NCBI RefSeq assembly: GCF_003345525.1
Contig: NZ_QQNH01000008.1
Location: forward strand, 1 to 64,000
DNA length: 64,000 nucleotides
Reading direction: 5' to 3'
DNA from: Pelagibacterium lacus
GTDB taxonomy: Bacteria; Pseudomonadota; Alphaproteobacteria; Rhizobiales; Devosiaceae
The position numbers and the translations under genes are program-made. Within the stretch, counting starts at the first letter, position 1. Each line of letters begins with the position of its first letter. The notes beneath the pieces are model-generated. The model saw only the letters and a program-made list of their open reading frames with translations. It did no database searches and had not been told where the DNA came from. This document shows, piece by piece, positions 39,076-49,077 of the stretch.

Positions 39076-39552
39076 ATGTCTTCCATCACTCCGAGCCTCT
39101 GGTTCAACGACAATCTCGAAGAGGCCATGGAATTCTACGCCTCGGTGTTTCCCGATACGAAGATCCACGGCACCACCCGCTTCGTCGAAGGCGGCATGGG
39201 CGAAGTGGGCAAGGTCATGACGGGCGATTTCGAACTGCTTGGCCAGCGCTTCAACGCCATCAATGGCGGCCCGCATTTCAAGTTCTCGGAGGCCACATCC
39301 TTCATCATCGATTGTAAGGACCAGGCCGACGTCGACTATTATTGGGAAAAGCTGCCGGCCGGCGGCGGCTCCGAAAGTCAGTGCGGCTGGGTCAAGGACA
39401 AGTTCGGCATCTCCTGGCAGATCGTGCCGCGGGCGCTCTATCGCACAGTCACCGGCCCGGACAAGGCCGGCTCCGAACGCGCCACCAAGGCCATGCTCGG
39501 CATGAAGAAGCTGATCGTCGCCGATCTGGAAAAGGCCTATCGCGGCGAATAG
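39076..39552 (+). CDS. VOC-superfamily (PhnB/glyoxalase-like) protein
   Basis: 158 residues starting SSITPSLWFNDNLEEAMEFY, typical of the PhnB-like branch once annotated as 3-demethylubiquinone-9 methyltransferase. The motif CGWVKDKFGISWQIVP near the C-terminus is the hallmark. AAAGGACAGGAC precedes the ATG. The substrate is unknown; VOC proteins bind metals and act in detoxification or resistance. It runs opposite to its division-gene neighbours and is convergent with sodC, ten bases away. Confidence 0.85.
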   Translation: MSSITPSLWFNDNLEEAMEFYASVFPDTKIHGTTRFVEGGMGEVGKVMTGDFELLGQRFNAINGGPHFKFSEATSFIIDCKDQADVDYYWEKLPAGGGSESQCGWVKDKFGISWQIVPRALYRTVTGPDKAGSERATKAMLGMKKLIVADLEKAYRGE

Positions 39553-39569
39553 GGCCGTTGCCCTATTCG
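39546..39569. terminator. Hairpin containing both convergent stop codons (VOC gene and sodC)
   Basis: CGAATAGGGC (39546-39555), CGTT loop, GCCCTATTCG (39560-39569): a perfect 10-bp stem. The VOC stop TAG (39550-39552) and the sodC stop (39563-39565 on the minus strand) both lie in the arms. No T-run follows on either side. Confidence 0.6.
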
Positions 39570-40072
39570 ATCACCGCGCAGGCCAGCCGGTCGCCCGCAT
39601 CGCCGGATGGCTGGCTCGTGTAATCGTCGGGCCCGGCATGGATCATCAAGGCCCGCCCCATGATGCCGGCGTCGCCCTCGTCGAGCGTGACGGCGCCGTT
39701 GAACACCTGTGCTTCGAGCACACCATCGGCATTGACGAATTGATTGGGCATGTCCCCCGCATGCGGCCCGGTCTCGGTGAGATAGCCGTGTTCGACATCG
39801 GTGGGATTGAAATGCGCGCCCGCCGATTCGTGATCGGTTTCCGGGTCGCAGCTTCCCGTCTCATGCACATGGAAGGCGACCCAGCTATCGGGCGGCAGGG
39901 CTTCGAGGGAAATTTCGATCAACACGCCGGTCGGCGTCCCGGTCAGCGTCGCCGTGCCGATCTGTTCGCCGTCGGCGCCGATGAAATTGCCCTGCCCGGT
40001 GGCGCCCTGCTGCGCCATGGCCGGCGCGGCCAGCAGCATCGCCCCGGCTGCGGCGGTAATAAGATATTTCAT
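39563..40072 (-). CDS. sodC: Periplasmic Cu/Zn superoxide dismutase
   Basis: Dismutates superoxide in the periplasm. 169 residues with a signal peptide of about 20 residues (AGAMLLAAPAMAQ). Copper and zinc ligands are visible: WVAFHVHETGSCD (two His), GAHFNP, VEHGY, and GPHAGDMPN (His, Asp), then the last His in ALMIHAGPDDY. The disulfide cysteines are in GSCD and RLACAVIE, and the active-site Arg is in GDRLAC. It lies between ftsZ and ftsA with no functional link to division, in the same direction as ftsA. Confidence 0.94.
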   Translation of the reverse strand: MKYLITAAAGAMLLAAPAMAQQGATGQGNFIGADGEQIGTATLTGTPTGVLIEISLEALPPDSWVAFHVHETGSCDPETDHESAGAHFNPTDVEHGYLTETGPHAGDMPNQFVNADGVLEAQVFNGAVTLDEGDAGIMGRALMIHAGPDDYTSQPSGDAGDRLACAVIE

Positions 40073-40144
40073 GGCGGAACTCCTCTGGCTGTCAGCTTGG
40101 ACAACCGACGCCGCCCGAGGTCGTTCCGTCCCTTAACCTGGGGC

Positions 40145-41461
40145 TCAAACAAACCCCGATTTCAGCCAGCTTCCAACACGCGCCAGATAGCCGTCCGAGC
40201 CGGTGAGTTTTCGCGCCGGCCGGGGCTGGACATATTCCGAGCCGCAAACTTGCGGGTAGACCAGCATTCCCGCCACGGTGGCGAAGGCCGGGCCCTTGGC
40301 CTTGTCGGGCAACCCCGACACCCCGAGCGGGCGGCCATTGCGCACATTGCGCGCCAGCATGCGCCGCGCAAGTTCCGGCACCCCGGTGAGGTCCGAGGCT
40401 CCGCCGGTGAGGACGAAGCGGCGGCCGGAGATATCCATCATGCCCGTCGCCTGCATGCGGTCGCGGATCGCTTCGAGGATTTCCTCGACCCGCGGCCGGA
40501 TCACCCGGGTCAGCATTTCCCGCGAGATCGAATTGGGCGAATCATGGTTCGCCGCCCCGATCGGCATCACGGTGATCACGTCGCTCTCGTCCCGCTGCCC
40601 TGCAAAGCACGAGCCGTAAAGCGTCTTCAGTCGTTCGGCGTCGGCGACGCTCACCGACAATTGCCGCGCGATGTCGAGGGTGATGTGGTGCCCCCCGATG
40701 GCCAGCGCGTCGGCGTAGACCAGATGCCCCTCGCTGAACACCGACACCGTTGTCGTCGCCCCGCCCATATCGATGCACGCGACCCCCAGATCGGCTTCGT
40801 CGTCGACCAGCGTCGCCAACCCCGAGGCATAGGGCGTCGCCATCAGCGCCTCGACCTCCAGATGGCAGCGGTTGAGCGCCAGTTCGATATTGCGCATCGC
40901 GAGGGTTTCCGCGCTCACCACCGCCACGTCCACCCCGAGCTGCTCGCCGACCATGCCGCGCGGATCGCGCACCCCCTTCTGCCCGTCCAGCGAATAACCG
41001 ATGGGCAGGGCGTGGATGATCGAGCGCTCGTCGCGTACCGAGCGGTCGTTGACCGCGATCAGCACACGGGAAATATCGGCCGGCTCCACCTCATGGCCGT
41101 CCAGCGACACCGTCGCCGAAAAGGTCTCCGAGCCCAGCCGCCCAGCGGTCACGTTGACCACCACCGATTGCACGGTGATCCCCGCCGCCCGTTCGGCCAT
41201 CCCGACCACCGAGCGGATCGCCTGCTCGGCCTTGTCGAGATCGGTCACAACCCCGCTCTTGACCCCTGCCGAGGGACCATACCCGAAGCCGATGATCTCG
41301 GCGGTATGGGTGCGCCCGCGCAGCGCCCGACCTTCGGGCCGCGGCACCAGCCGCGCGATCACGCAGCAGATCTTGGTCGAGCCGATATCGAGCACGGTCA
41401 CCAGCGACGAGCGCCCGGGCTGCACCGGCTTGAGCCGCGATGTCATGGCCGAAGTCATCAT
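40145..41461 (-). CDS. ftsA: Cell division protein FtsA
   Basis: Actin-like ATPase that tethers FtsZ to the membrane. 438 residues. Nucleotide-binding motifs TVLDIGSTKICCVIA near the start, LGVACIDMGGATTTVSVF in the middle and FVLTGGASDLTGVPELA toward the end. The C-terminal end YLARVGSWLKSGFV is the amphipathic membrane-targeting helix. The start ATGATG overlaps the ftsQ stop, with GAGGA 9 nt upstream. Confidence 0.96.
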   Translation of the reverse strand: MMTSAMTSRLKPVQPGRSSLVTVLDIGSTKICCVIARLVPRPEGRALRGRTHTAEIIGFGYGPSAGVKSGVVTDLDKAEQAIRSVVGMAERAAGITVQSVVVNVTAGRLGSETFSATVSLDGHEVEPADISRVLIAVNDRSVRDERSIIHALPIGYSLDGQKGVRDPRGMVGEQLGVDVAVVSAETLAMRNIELALNRCHLEVEALMATPYASGLATLVDDEADLGVACIDMGGATTTVSVFSEGHLVYADALAIGGHHITLDIARQLSVSVADAERLKTLYGSCFAGQRDESDVITVMPIGAANHDSPNSISREMLTRVIRPRVEEILEAIRDRMQATGMMDISGRRFVLTGGASDLTGVPELARRMLARNVRNGRPLGVSGLPDKAKGPAFATVAGMLVYPQVCGSEYVQPRPARKLTGSDGYLARVGSWLKSGFV

Positions 41462-42375
41462 TGCCCGTCATCCTCGCGTAGGGTCGGCCTCACGGCCACA
41501 TATTGCGCCACCCGCATATCGATCAGGTCGAGGTCGCGTTCGAGAAGCTGGTGCCGGAGCTGGTAGTCGTTGAGCCGGCTCAGCGCATCGGTCACCCCGG
41601 TTTCGGGCAGCAGCACGCGCAAGCCGGAATAAAAGATCAGGTCCCACCGCCGGTCGGCCACGCGGTTGAGCGCCGCGAGGTCGAAGGTAAGGTCGGGATA
41701 GCGGTTCATGAGATTGATCATCGGCAGGGCGTCGTCGCCGGCCCCTTCCCCGATCACCAGCATCAATTCGCCATTGCCCACTCCGGCCGGGGCGATCGGG
41801 TGCCCGGCCGCATCGATCAGCATGGTCGCCCCGTCGACCCGCCAGCGCGCCATGGGCGTCTTTTCGGTGATCGAGACCACCAGCCGGTCGGGATAGACCT
41901 TGCGGATCGTCGCCTGCGCCACAGAGGGAATCTCCTCGATGCGCAGCCGCGCGCCCTCGACATCATAGCCAAGGCTCGTATCGCCCGCCGCGATCCCCAG
42001 GGCGCGCGCCACATCGGTCTCCCGCGTCAGCGCCAGGCCCTCGATCTCGATGCGGTCGATGGCGAAGCCCGCCTCCGAGATCCGCCCCTGCGCCACCTCG
42101 CCGACGATCATCGCCAGTTCGGACAAGTCCTCGCGAAAGCCATAGGCCCCAGCCAGCGCGACGACGAGCGCCAAAAGCGCCACGAGGCGCACCGCCAGGC
42201 GGCGATGCAGCACCCACAGATTGCCTAGGGTCACCATCATCCCGCCCCGGCGCCGGACCGGCACCGGCAAGCCCGACCGCAACGGGGTCATGGCACGGTC
42301 GCGCGGCAGGGTGACGATATGGGAAATGGGGCGCGGAGCCGGTCTCTGGATGCGCGGCGCGGGCGGAGGAGCCAT
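41458..42375 (-). CDS. ftsQ: Cell division protein FtsQ
   Basis: Bitopic divisome protein. A basic cytoplasmic N-terminus (about residues 1-60) is followed by one membrane helix (VRLVALLALVVALAGAYGF) and a periplasmic POTRA domain (AGFAIDRIEIEGLALTRETDV) plus a beta domain. I chose the ATG at 42375 (305 residues); a TTG at 42423 that overlaps ddl is the outer limit of the frame. It lies between ddl and ftsA, the standard order. Confidence 0.92.
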   Translation of the reverse strand: MAPPPAPRIQRPAPRPISHIVTLPRDRAMTPLRSGLPVPVRRRGGMMVTLGNLWVLHRRLAVRLVALLALVVALAGAYGFREDLSELAMIVGEVAQGRISEAGFAIDRIEIEGLALTRETDVARALGIAAGDTSLGYDVEGARLRIEEIPSVAQATIRKVYPDRLVVSITEKTPMARWRVDGATMLIDAAGHPIAPAGVGNGELMLVIGEGAGDDALPMINLMNRYPDLTFDLAALNRVADRRWDLIFYSGLRVLLPETGVTDALSRLNDYQLRHQLLERDLDLIDMRVAQYVAVRPTLREDDGQ

Positions 42376-42410
42376 CCCGGCAGGCGCGGCCTCGCAAGCC
42401 TCTAGCCGCC

Positions 42411-43331
42411 TTACCTGTTGCAACTTGCGTCCTCCACCATCCAGCTCACCAGCTCTTCGAACGAATGGCCGGCATGGGCCGCCAGTTCAGGCACCAGCGA
42501 GGTCTTGGTCATCCCCGGCTGGGTATTGATTTCGAGGCACACCAGCTCGCCCTCGTCGCCACCGCGCGGGTCGTAGCGGAAGTCCGTCCGTGTCACCCCG
42601 CGGCAGCCTAGGGCCGCATGTGCCGCCAAGGACAATTTTTGAACTTTTTCGTAAATTTTGGGTGAAACCTGCGCCGGCAGCTCGTGCCGCGACCCGCCGG
42701 ACTGGTATTTGGCTTCGTAATTGTAGAAGGCCAAGTCGGTGACGATCTCGATGACGCCCAGCGCCACGTCCCCCATCACCGCGCAGGTCAGTTCGCGCCC
42801 GGGAATGAACCGCTCGACCATCAGGTCCTCGTCCCCGCTCCAGTCGGTTCTCAGGATTTCCTGCGGCGGGTGCTCCTGGCCCTCCTTGACGATGAACACA
42901 TTGACGCTCGAACCGTCATTATAGGGTTTGACCACATAGGGTGGCGCCATCACGTGCTGGCGCGCGATGTCGTCCCGCGCCGCGATGACATGGTCGGTCA
43001 CCGGCACCCCGGCCGCCTTGAACATCACCTTGGCCTGGTGCTTGTCCATGGCCAGCGCCGAGGCCAATACGCCCGAATGGGTGTAGGGAATGGCGAGGAT
43101 TTCCAGCAGCCCCTGCATGGTCCCGTCCTCCCCGAATCGGCCATGCAGGGCATTAAACACCACATCCGGGTCGAGCCGGGTCAGCACCGCCGCGATGTCG
43201 CGCCCGGCATCGACCTCGGTCACCCGATACCCGGCATTGCGCAGGGCCTCCGCGCATTGTGCGCCCGAATTGAGCGAAACTTCCCGCTCATGCGACCATC
43301 CGCCCTTGAGCACCGCTACATGTTTGGCCAT
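42411..43331 (-). CDS. ddl: D-alanine--D-alanine ligase
   Basis: Makes the D-Ala-D-Ala dipeptide for peptidoglycan. 306 residues from the ATG at 43331 (AKHVAVLKGGWSHEREVSLN); an upstream GTG at 43343 is less likely. ATP-grasp fold with VFNALHGRFGEDGTMQGLLE, TCAVMGDVALGVIEI and the Mg-binding CLEINTQPGMTKTSLVP. Part of the murG-murC-murB-ddl-ftsQ-ftsA run. Confidence 0.95.
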   Translation of the reverse strand: MAKHVAVLKGGWSHEREVSLNSGAQCAEALRNAGYRVTEVDAGRDIAAVLTRLDPDVVFNALHGRFGEDGTMQGLLEILAIPYTHSGVLASALAMDKHQAKVMFKAAGVPVTDHVIAARDDIARQHVMAPPYVVKPYNDGSSVNVFIVKEGQEHPPQEILRTDWSGDEDLMVERFIPGRELTCAVMGDVALGVIEIVTDLAFYNYEAKYQSGGSRHELPAQVSPKIYEKVQKLSLAAHAALGCRGVTRTDFRYDPRGGDEGELVCLEINTQPGMTKTSLVPELAAHAGHSFEELVSWMVEDASCNR

Positions 43332-43373
43332 TTGTTCGCCCACCCTTGTGTTCTGGTCGCCGTCCGTAAGCGC

Positions 43374-44351
43374 CTAATGCGTGCCGGGAAAAACGTCCCC
43401 GTCGAGAAATTCCCGCACCTCGCGCCCCGCCTCGAAATGCCCCATGCGGCGGATTTCCCATTGCAGCGCGATGCCATGGGTGTTCCGCACCTTGGCCCGC
43501 ACCGTCTCCCCAAGGGTTTCGATGTCATGGGCACTCGCCGCATCGAGATTGATCAGGAAATTGGTGTGCAGCTCGGAGACCTGCGCATCCCCGATCCGCA
43601 GCCCGCGGCATCCCGCCTCGTCCACAAGTTTCCAGGCCGAATGCCCCTCGGGATTCTTGAAGGTCGATCCGCCCGTGCGCGTATTGGTCGGCTGGGTCGC
43701 CTCGCGCTGCTCGGTGATCTCGCGCATCTTGCCCAGGATCGCCTCGCTGTCGCCGGGCACGCCCTCGAACACCGCCGAGGTGAACACCACGCCCCGGGGC
43801 CCGTTCGACTTGCGGTATCGATACCCCATCTCGGTATTGCTGAGCTCGATCGTCTCGCCCCGCCGTGTCACCCCGCGCAGCGTCACCACACGTTCCCGCG
43901 TCTCGGTGCCATAGCACCCGGCATTCATGTAGAGCGCGCCCCCCACGGCGCCGGGAATGCCGCGCATGAAGGACAGCCCGTCGATCCCCGCCCGCGCCGC
44001 CGCCGTGGCGATCTTGACGTCCGGAAGCCCGGCCCCGGCCCGCACCCTGTTGCCGTCCAGAACCTCGACCCCGCCGAACGTCTTGGCCGGCAAGCGGATG
44101 ACCACCCCATCGATTCCCCCGTCGCGGATCAGAAGATTGGAGCCCAGCCCAATCACCGTGACCCGGACCTCATCCGGCAGGTTCTTGAGGAAATAGGCGA
44201 GATCGGCCTCGTCCGCCGGCTCGAAATAGAGCTGCGCCGGCCCGCCCACGCGAAACCACACCAGCTTGGCGATCGGATGGTTGGCGGCGAGCTTGCCCCG
44301 CACTTCGCCGATCCACCCGGAAAATTGCGGCAGCAGATCGGGAAAACTCAT
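43374..44351 (-). CDS. murB: UDP-N-acetylenolpyruvoylglucosamine reductase
   Basis: FAD-dependent reductase forming UDP-MurNAc. 325 residues. FAD-binding motif [19 protein letters not shown]; family motifs [23 protein letters not shown] and the active-site serine region [20 protein letters not shown]. The start ATG overlaps the murC stop as ATGA. There is no separate promoter evident. Confidence 0.96.
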   Translation of the reverse strand: MSFPDLLPQFSGWIGEVRGKLAANHPIAKLVWFRVGGPAQLYFEPADEADLAYFLKNLPDEVRVTVIGLGSNLLIRDGGIDGVVIRLPAKTFGGVEVLDGNRVRAGAGLPDVKIATAAARAGIDGLSFMRGIPGAVGGALYMNAGCYGTETRERVVTLRGVTRRGETIELSNTEMGYRYRKSNGPRGVVFTSAVFEGVPGDSEAILGKMREITEQREATQPTNTRTGGSTFKNPEGHSAWKLVDEAGCRGLRIGDAQVSELHTNFLINLDAASAHDIETLGETVRAKVRNTHGIALQWEIRRMGHFEAGREVREFLDGDVFPGTH

Positions 44352-45781
44352 GCGCTGGCCCGTGCCTTTGCGGCGATCTCAGCTTCCAGCTCGCCCGGCA
44401 GCGCCGCCGCCCACAAAGTGATGTTGCCAGCCCCCAGGCACACCACGTAATCGCCCTCGCGGGCACGCTCGGCAATAATCCCCGCCAGCTCTTCCGACCC
44501 CGAGATCGCCCGCGCATCCCGGTGGCCCCGCGCCCTTATCCGGTCGACCAGTTCCGTATGCGACACCCCGTCGATCGGTGCTTCGCCCGCAGCATAGACC
44601 GGCGCCACCAGCACCGTGTCGGCCTCGTTGAAGCAGGCCGAGAAATCGTCGAACAGATCCTTGAGCCGGCTGTAGCGATGCGGCTGCACCACGGCTATCA
44701 CGTCCCGCCGCGTCGATTGCCGCGCCGCCCGCAGCACCGAGGAAATTTCCACCGGATGATGCCCGTAATCATCGATGATGGTGATGCCATCCACCACCCC
44801 GATCCGCGTGAACCGGCGCTTGACTCCGCCAAACCCCTTGAGCCCGGCCCGGATCTGGGCGTCGGTGATCCGCAATTCCTGCGCCACAGCGATGGCGGCG
44901 GTGGCGTTGAGCACGTTGTGCAGCCCCGGCATGGGCAGTTCCAGATCCTTGATCGTCCGCGCCTTGCCGCTCACCCGGTCGCGCACCACTACGGAAAACC
45001 GGCTGGTGCCGTTGTCGTTGGTGACCTCGATCAGCCGCAGATCCGCCTGCGGGTTGCGCCCATAGGTGATCATCCGCCGGTCCTCGATCTCCCCCACCAG
45101 CGCTTGCACGGTAGGATGGTCAAGGCACATCACCGCAAAGCCGTAGAAAGGCACATTGTCGATGAAGGTGCGAAACGCCCGCTTCACCCCGTCGAAGTCG
45201 TGATAATGGTCCAGATGCTCGGGATCGATATTGGTCACCACCGCCACGTCGGCGGGGAGCTTGACGAAGGTTCCGTCGCTTTCATCGGCCTCCACCACCA
45301 TCCAGTCGCCCTGCCCCAATCGGGCATTGGTGCCATAGGCATTGATGATGCCGCCATTGATCACCGTGGGGTCGAACTGCCCCGCATCGAGCAGCGCCGC
45401 GACCATGGAGGTCGTCGTCGTCTTGCCATGGGTGCCCCCGATGGCGATGCAGTTCTTGAAGCGCATGATCTCGGCCAGCATCTCGGCCCGGCGCACGATC
45501 GGCAGCCCCTTGGCGCGCGCTTCCTGCAGTTCGGGATTGTCCTTCTTGATGGCCGAGGACACCACCACCACCGCCGCATCGCCAATATTTTCGGCCTTCT
45601 GCCCGATGACGACCTCGATCCCCATGGCCTGCAGGCGCTGCACATTGGCATTGGTCGAGGCGTCCGATCCGCGCACCTCGTATTTCTGGGTGTGCAGCAC
45701 CTCGGCGATCCCGCTCATCCCGATCCCGCCGATCCCGATGAAGTGCACGGGACCGATATCGCGTGGCATCTTGGTGTTCAT
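44348..45781 (-). CDS. murC: UDP-N-acetylmuramate--L-alanine ligase
   Basis: ATP-dependent ligase adding L-alanine to UDP-MurNAc. 477 residues, family length. N-terminal Rossmann motif [20 protein letters not shown] loop [16 protein letters not shown], and [18 protein letters not shown] in the C-terminal half. Start overlaps the murG stop (ATGA) and the end overlaps murB. Confidence 0.97.
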   Translation of the reverse strand: MNTKMPRDIGPVHFIGIGGIGMSGIAEVLHTQKYEVRGSDASTNANVQRLQAMGIEVVIGQKAENIGDAAVVVVSSAIKKDNPELQEARAKGLPIVRRAEMLAEIMRFKNCIAIGGTHGKTTTTSMVAALLDAGQFDPTVINGGIINAYGTNARLGQGDWMVVEADESDGTFVKLPADVAVVTNIDPEHLDHYHDFDGVKRAFRTFIDNVPFYGFAVMCLDHPTVQALVGEIEDRRMITYGRNPQADLRLIEVTNDNGTSRFSVVVRDRVSGKARTIKDLELPMPGLHNVLNATAAIAVAQELRITDAQIRAGLKGFGGVKRRFTRIGVVDGITIIDDYGHHPVEISSVLRAARQSTRRDVIAVVQPHRYSRLKDLFDDFSACFNEADTVLVAPVYAAGEAPIDGVSHTELVDRIRARGHRDARAISGSEELAGIIAERAREGDYVVCLGAGNITLWAAALPGELEAEIAAKARASA

Positions 45782-46872
45782 GACTGTCCTTTGGCGGTTT
45801 GCTCAACGAGATCGGCCAGCCGTTCTACGGCATCGGGCACCCCCACCGATTGCGCGGCTTCTGCCGCGCGGGCGAGGCGATCCGGAGCGAGGAGGAGATC
45901 GTTGAGCTGGGTTGCAAGAGATTGCGGTGAAAGCGTGGCCTGCTCGCACAGCCAGGCGCCCCCCCCTTTTTCCATCACCATGGCATTGGCGCGCTGGTCC
46001 TGGTCGAGCGAACCCGGCAGCGGCACGAGAATCGCCGGGCGGCCCAAGACCCCCAGTTCGGCCACCGTCGAGGCGCCGGCCCGCCCGATCACCAGATGGC
46101 TGGCGGCGATCCGCTCGGGCAGGTCGGTGAAAAATCGGGCGAGATCCACGTTGACCCGCGCCCCGCGATAGATTTCCGCCACCCGGTCGAGGTCTTCCTC
46201 GCGGCATTGCTGGGTGACGTCCAGCCGCCGGCGCAGGCTCTCGTCGAGCAGCGCGATGGCCACGGGCACGATATCGGAAAAGGCCCGAGCACCCTGGCTG
46301 CCGCCGAACACGAGAAGCGCTATCGGCGCATTGTCCGAAAGCCCCCGATAGGGTGTTCCCGCCACCGCGCGCACCCGGTCGCGCACCGGATTGCCGGTCA
46401 CGACCTTGGGGAGCCCGAAGCCCTCCGCATGGATGGTCTCGGCAAAGCTCAGCGCCAGCACCGAGGCGAACCGCGCCAGCGCTCGGTTGGCCCGGCCCAT
46501 CACCGCGTTCTGCTCGTGCAATATGCCCGGTATGCGCAGGAGCGAGGCGGCGAGGAAGGGCGGAAAGCACGGATAGCCCCCGAACCCCACCACCGCATCG
46601 GGCCGCACCTTGCGCAATATCCCCAGCGCCGTCCCCACACCGCCCAGAATCGTGAACCCGGCCTGGGCGAATTTGAGCGGATTGCGGATTGATGGTGTCG
46701 CCGCCGGCACGATATGGATCGCGCTGGCCGGGAAATCGGCGCCATAGGCGGCGATCCGCTCGTCGGTGACGAGGTGGATATCATGTCCGCGGCGGCGCAA
46801 TTCCTGCGCCAGCGCCATGGCCGGGAACAAATGCCCCCCCGTTCCCCCGGCCATCAATGCAAATGTGCTCAT
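45778..46872 (-). CDS. murG: Lipid II synthase MurG (UDP-GlcNAc transferase)
   Basis: Adds GlcNAc to lipid I at the inner face of the membrane. 364 residues from the ATG at 46872 ([20 protein letters not shown]), the first glycine-rich motif of the family. The second half has [16 protein letters not shown] and the donor-site [18 protein letters not shown]. The open frame runs to 46956 into ftsW; 46872 lies 31 nt after the ftsW stop and fits other MurG starts, although no strong ribosome site precedes it. Confidence 0.95.
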   Translation of the reverse strand: MSTFALMAGGTGGHLFPAMALAQELRRRGHDIHLVTDERIAAYGADFPASAIHIVPAATPSIRNPLKFAQAGFTILGGVGTALGILRKVRPDAVVGFGGYPCFPPFLAASLLRIPGILHEQNAVMGRANRALARFASVLALSFAETIHAEGFGLPKVVTGNPVRDRVRAVAGTPYRGLSDNAPIALLVFGGSQGARAFSDIVPVAIALLDESLRRRLDVTQQCREEDLDRVAEIYRGARVNVDLARFFTDLPERIAASHLVIGRAGASTVAELGVLGRPAILVPLPGSLDQDQRANAMVMEKGGGAWLCEQATLSPQSLATQLNDLLLAPDRLARAAEAAQSVGVPDAVERLADLVEQTAKGQS

Positions 46873-46903
46873 GCTGTTCGTCTTCGTCTTTCGCGCTCGG
46901 GGG

Positions 46904-48082
46904 TTATTTCGCTCCGCCATTGTCCAGCGCGCTGCGGATCGGCAGCCCGGTGGCAAAGGTTTCCTCGGGCTTACGCCGGGTGAGCGCCAGCAGCAAGCCC
47001 ATGCCCAGCCCGATGGCGATCATCGAGGTGCCGCCATAGGAGACGAAAGGCAGCGTCATGCCCTTGGGCGGGATGAGATTGAGGTTCACGGTGAGGTTGA
47101 TCGCCGATTGCACGCCGAACTGCACCGCCAGTGCGCTCGCCGCCAGCCGGTTGAAGAGGCTATGCTGGCTCAGCGCCAGGTTGAGCGCCCGGATGACGAT
47201 GAAACAGATCAGCCCCACCAGCATCAGCGAGAACAATATGCCGAATTCCGAGGCCCCCGCCGCAAAGACGAAGTCCGCATGCGCGTCGGGCAGGTAGCGC
47301 TTGGCGATGCCCTCCCCCGGCCCCTTGCCGAACCACCCGCCTTCCAGAAGCGATTCCAGCGCCCGCTCGGCCTGGTAATTGTCGCCCGTCTCGGGATTGA
47401 TGAAGGCGTTGATGCGCCGCGCCACGTGCGGGAAGGCCAGATAGGCGAGACCGCCCATGCCGAGCGCCGCCGCGCCCAGCCCGCCGATCACCCACCAGGA
47501 AATGCCCGAGAGAAACAGCAGCGCCCCATAGGTGGCCAGCATCAGCGCCGTCTGCCCCACGTCGGGCTGGAGCAGCAGCAGCGCCACGATCAGCCCCGTG
47601 GTCAGCGCCGCAAAGATATGGCCCGGCATGTCCTTGCGCTTCATCTGCTCGGAGATGAACCAGGCCGAGATCACCGCATAGGCCGGCTTGACGAATTCCG
47701 AGGGCTGCAGCGATTGCCCGGCAAAAGAAATCCAGCGCCGCGCGCCCTTGACCTCGACGCCGAAGCGCAGGGTGAGCGCCAGCAAGACGATCATCACCAC
47801 CAGCGTCACCAGCGCCACCACCCGCGCCCAGCGCGCATTGACCAGCGAGGCGGCGAACATGGCCAGCAGCGCCGGGATGCAGAACAGCACGTGCCGCTGG
47901 GTGAAATGCCACGGCCCCAGCCCGATTCGCTCGGCGACCGGCGGACTGGCGGCAAAGCTGAGCAGCACGCCGAACCCCATGAGGGCAATGAGCGCGAACA
48001 TGAGTTCGCGGTCGACCGTCCACCACCATTCGGCGATGGGGGTCTTTCGTTCGCGGGAGAACCAGGCGGAAATGGCGGTCAC
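46904..48082 (-). CDS. ftsW: Divisome peptidoglycan polymerase FtsW (SEDS family)
   Basis: Multi-pass SEDS glycosyltransferase for septal peptidoglycan. 392 residues from the GTG at 48082, with GGAG 8 nt upstream; the frame extends to 48109. About ten membrane helices. Family motifs GARRWISFAGQSLQPSEFVK, LLLQPDVGQTALM (catalytic Asp) and the C-terminal GMTLPFVSYGGTSM. First gene of the visible division cluster; murD, which often precedes it, is absent and an unrelated ureidoglycine gene lies divergently upstream. Confidence 0.95.
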   Translation of the reverse strand: MTAISAWFSRERKTPIAEWWWTVDRELMFALIALMGFGVLLSFAASPPVAERIGLGPWHFTQRHVLFCIPALLAMFAASLVNARWARVVALVTLVVMIVLLALTLRFGVEVKGARRWISFAGQSLQPSEFVKPAYAVISAWFISEQMKRKDMPGHIFAALTTGLIVALLLLQPDVGQTALMLATYGALLFLSGISWWVIGGLGAAALGMGGLAYLAFPHVARRINAFINPETGDNYQAERALESLLEGGWFGKGPGEGIAKRYLPDAHADFVFAAGASEFGILFSLMLVGLICFIVIRALNLALSQHSLFNRLAASALAVQFGVQSAINLTVNLNLIPPKGMTLPFVSYGGTSMIAIGLGMGLLLALTRRKPEETFATGLPIRSALDNGGAK

Positions 48083-48129
48083 TGATCGGCTCCGATACGC
48101 TGGGCACAAGATTCGCAGAATGCAAATTT

Positions 48130-48143
48130 ACCACCCCAGTGGT
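48130..48143. promoter_or_regulatory. Inverted repeat in the ftsW / ureidoglycine gene divergent region
   Basis: ACCAC-CCCA-GTGGT (48130-48143) lies in the 170-nt gap between the divergent ftsW and ureidoglycine aminohydrolase starts. The half-site ACCA/TGGT resembles the purine-gene palindrome at 23474, but spacing differs by four bases, so a shared regulator is doubtful. Confidence 0.35.
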
Positions 48144-48252
48144 TACCATTTCGCAACCATGCGGTGCGGAGACCGCTCGCCGACAATTGGGGCTGCCCTC
48201 CTCCCCGTTCTGCGCTATCACTTCCCCGAGTTCCCCAGCATGCGATGACGTG

Positions 48253-49077
48253 ATGACCGACCGCTACGCCACCCCCATCGACGGCCTGCCGCCCCAGACC
48301 CAGCTGCTCTCCGACCGCGCGGTCTTCACCGAGGCCTATGCGGTGATCCCCAGGGGCGTCATGCGCGACATCGTCACCAGCGCCCTGCCCTTCTGGGAGA
48401 AGACGCGGCTTTGGATCATCTCCCGCCCACTATCGGGCTTTGCCGAAACCTTTTCCCAATACATCATGGAAGTTTCCCCCGGCGGCGGCAGCGAGAGGCC
48501 CGAGCCCGATCCGGAGGCCGAGGGCGTGCTGTTCGTCACCGGCGGCGCCTTCACGCTGACCATCGCGGGCACCACCCATGCCATGACACCAGGAAGCTAC
48601 GCCTATCTTCCCCCCGCCACGCGCTGGACCGTGAGCAACACGGGCGACGCCCCGGCCCTCTTCCACTGGATTCGCAAGCGCTACGACGCCGTCGAGGGCC
48701 TTGCCGCGCCCGAACCCTTTGTCACTTCCGACACGGCTGTCGCGCCCATCGCCATGCCCGACACCGACAACCGCTGGGCCACGACACGCTTTGTCGATCC
48801 GGCCGACTTGCGCCACGACATGCACGTCAACATCGTGACCCTGCAGCCCGGCGCCGTCATTCCCTTTGCCGAAACCCACGTCATGGAGCACGGCCTCTAT
48901 GTGCTCGAGGGCAAGGCCGTCTACCGCCTCAACGCCGATTGGGTCGAGGTGGAGGCCGGCGACTATATGTGGCTGCGCGCCTTCTGCCCCCAGGCCTGCT
49001 ATGCCGGCGGACCCGGCCCGTTCCGCTACCTGCTCTACAAGGACGTCAACCGCCACGCCAAGCTGGGCCGTCCATGA
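48253..49077 (+). CDS. allE: (S)-ureidoglycine aminohydrolase
   Basis: Releases ammonia from (S)-ureidoglycine to give (S)-ureidoglycolate. 274 residues in a bicupin fold, each half with a beta-barrel core. The second cupin carries the Mn ligands in IPFAETHVMEHGLYVLEGKA. The YlbA/UGHY motif LPPQTQLLSDRAVFTEAYAV starts the protein. I chose ATG 48253; the frame is open to 48139 but that extension is unlike the family. The ATGA overlap couples it to ureidoglycolate lyase. Confidence 0.9.
   Translation: MTDRYATPIDGLPPQTQLLSDRAVFTEAYAVIPRGVMRDIVTSALPFWEKTRLWIISRPLSGFAETFSQYIMEVSPGGGSERPEPDPEAEGVLFVTGGAFTLTIAGTTHAMTPGSYAYLPPATRWTVSNTGDAPALFHWIRKRYDAVEGLAAPEPFVTSDTAVAPIAMPDTDNRWATTRFVDPADLRHDMHVNIVTLQPGAVIPFAETHVMEHGLYVLEGKAVYRLNADWVEVEAGDYMWLRAFCPQACYAGGPGPFRYLLYKDVNRHAKLGRP

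Noticed and set aside
39076-40072. VOC gene plus sodC as a mobile cassette with ends
   Set aside because: I saw no flanking direct or inverted repeats and no integrase; composition looks like the neighbours. Insertion remains only a synteny-based guess.
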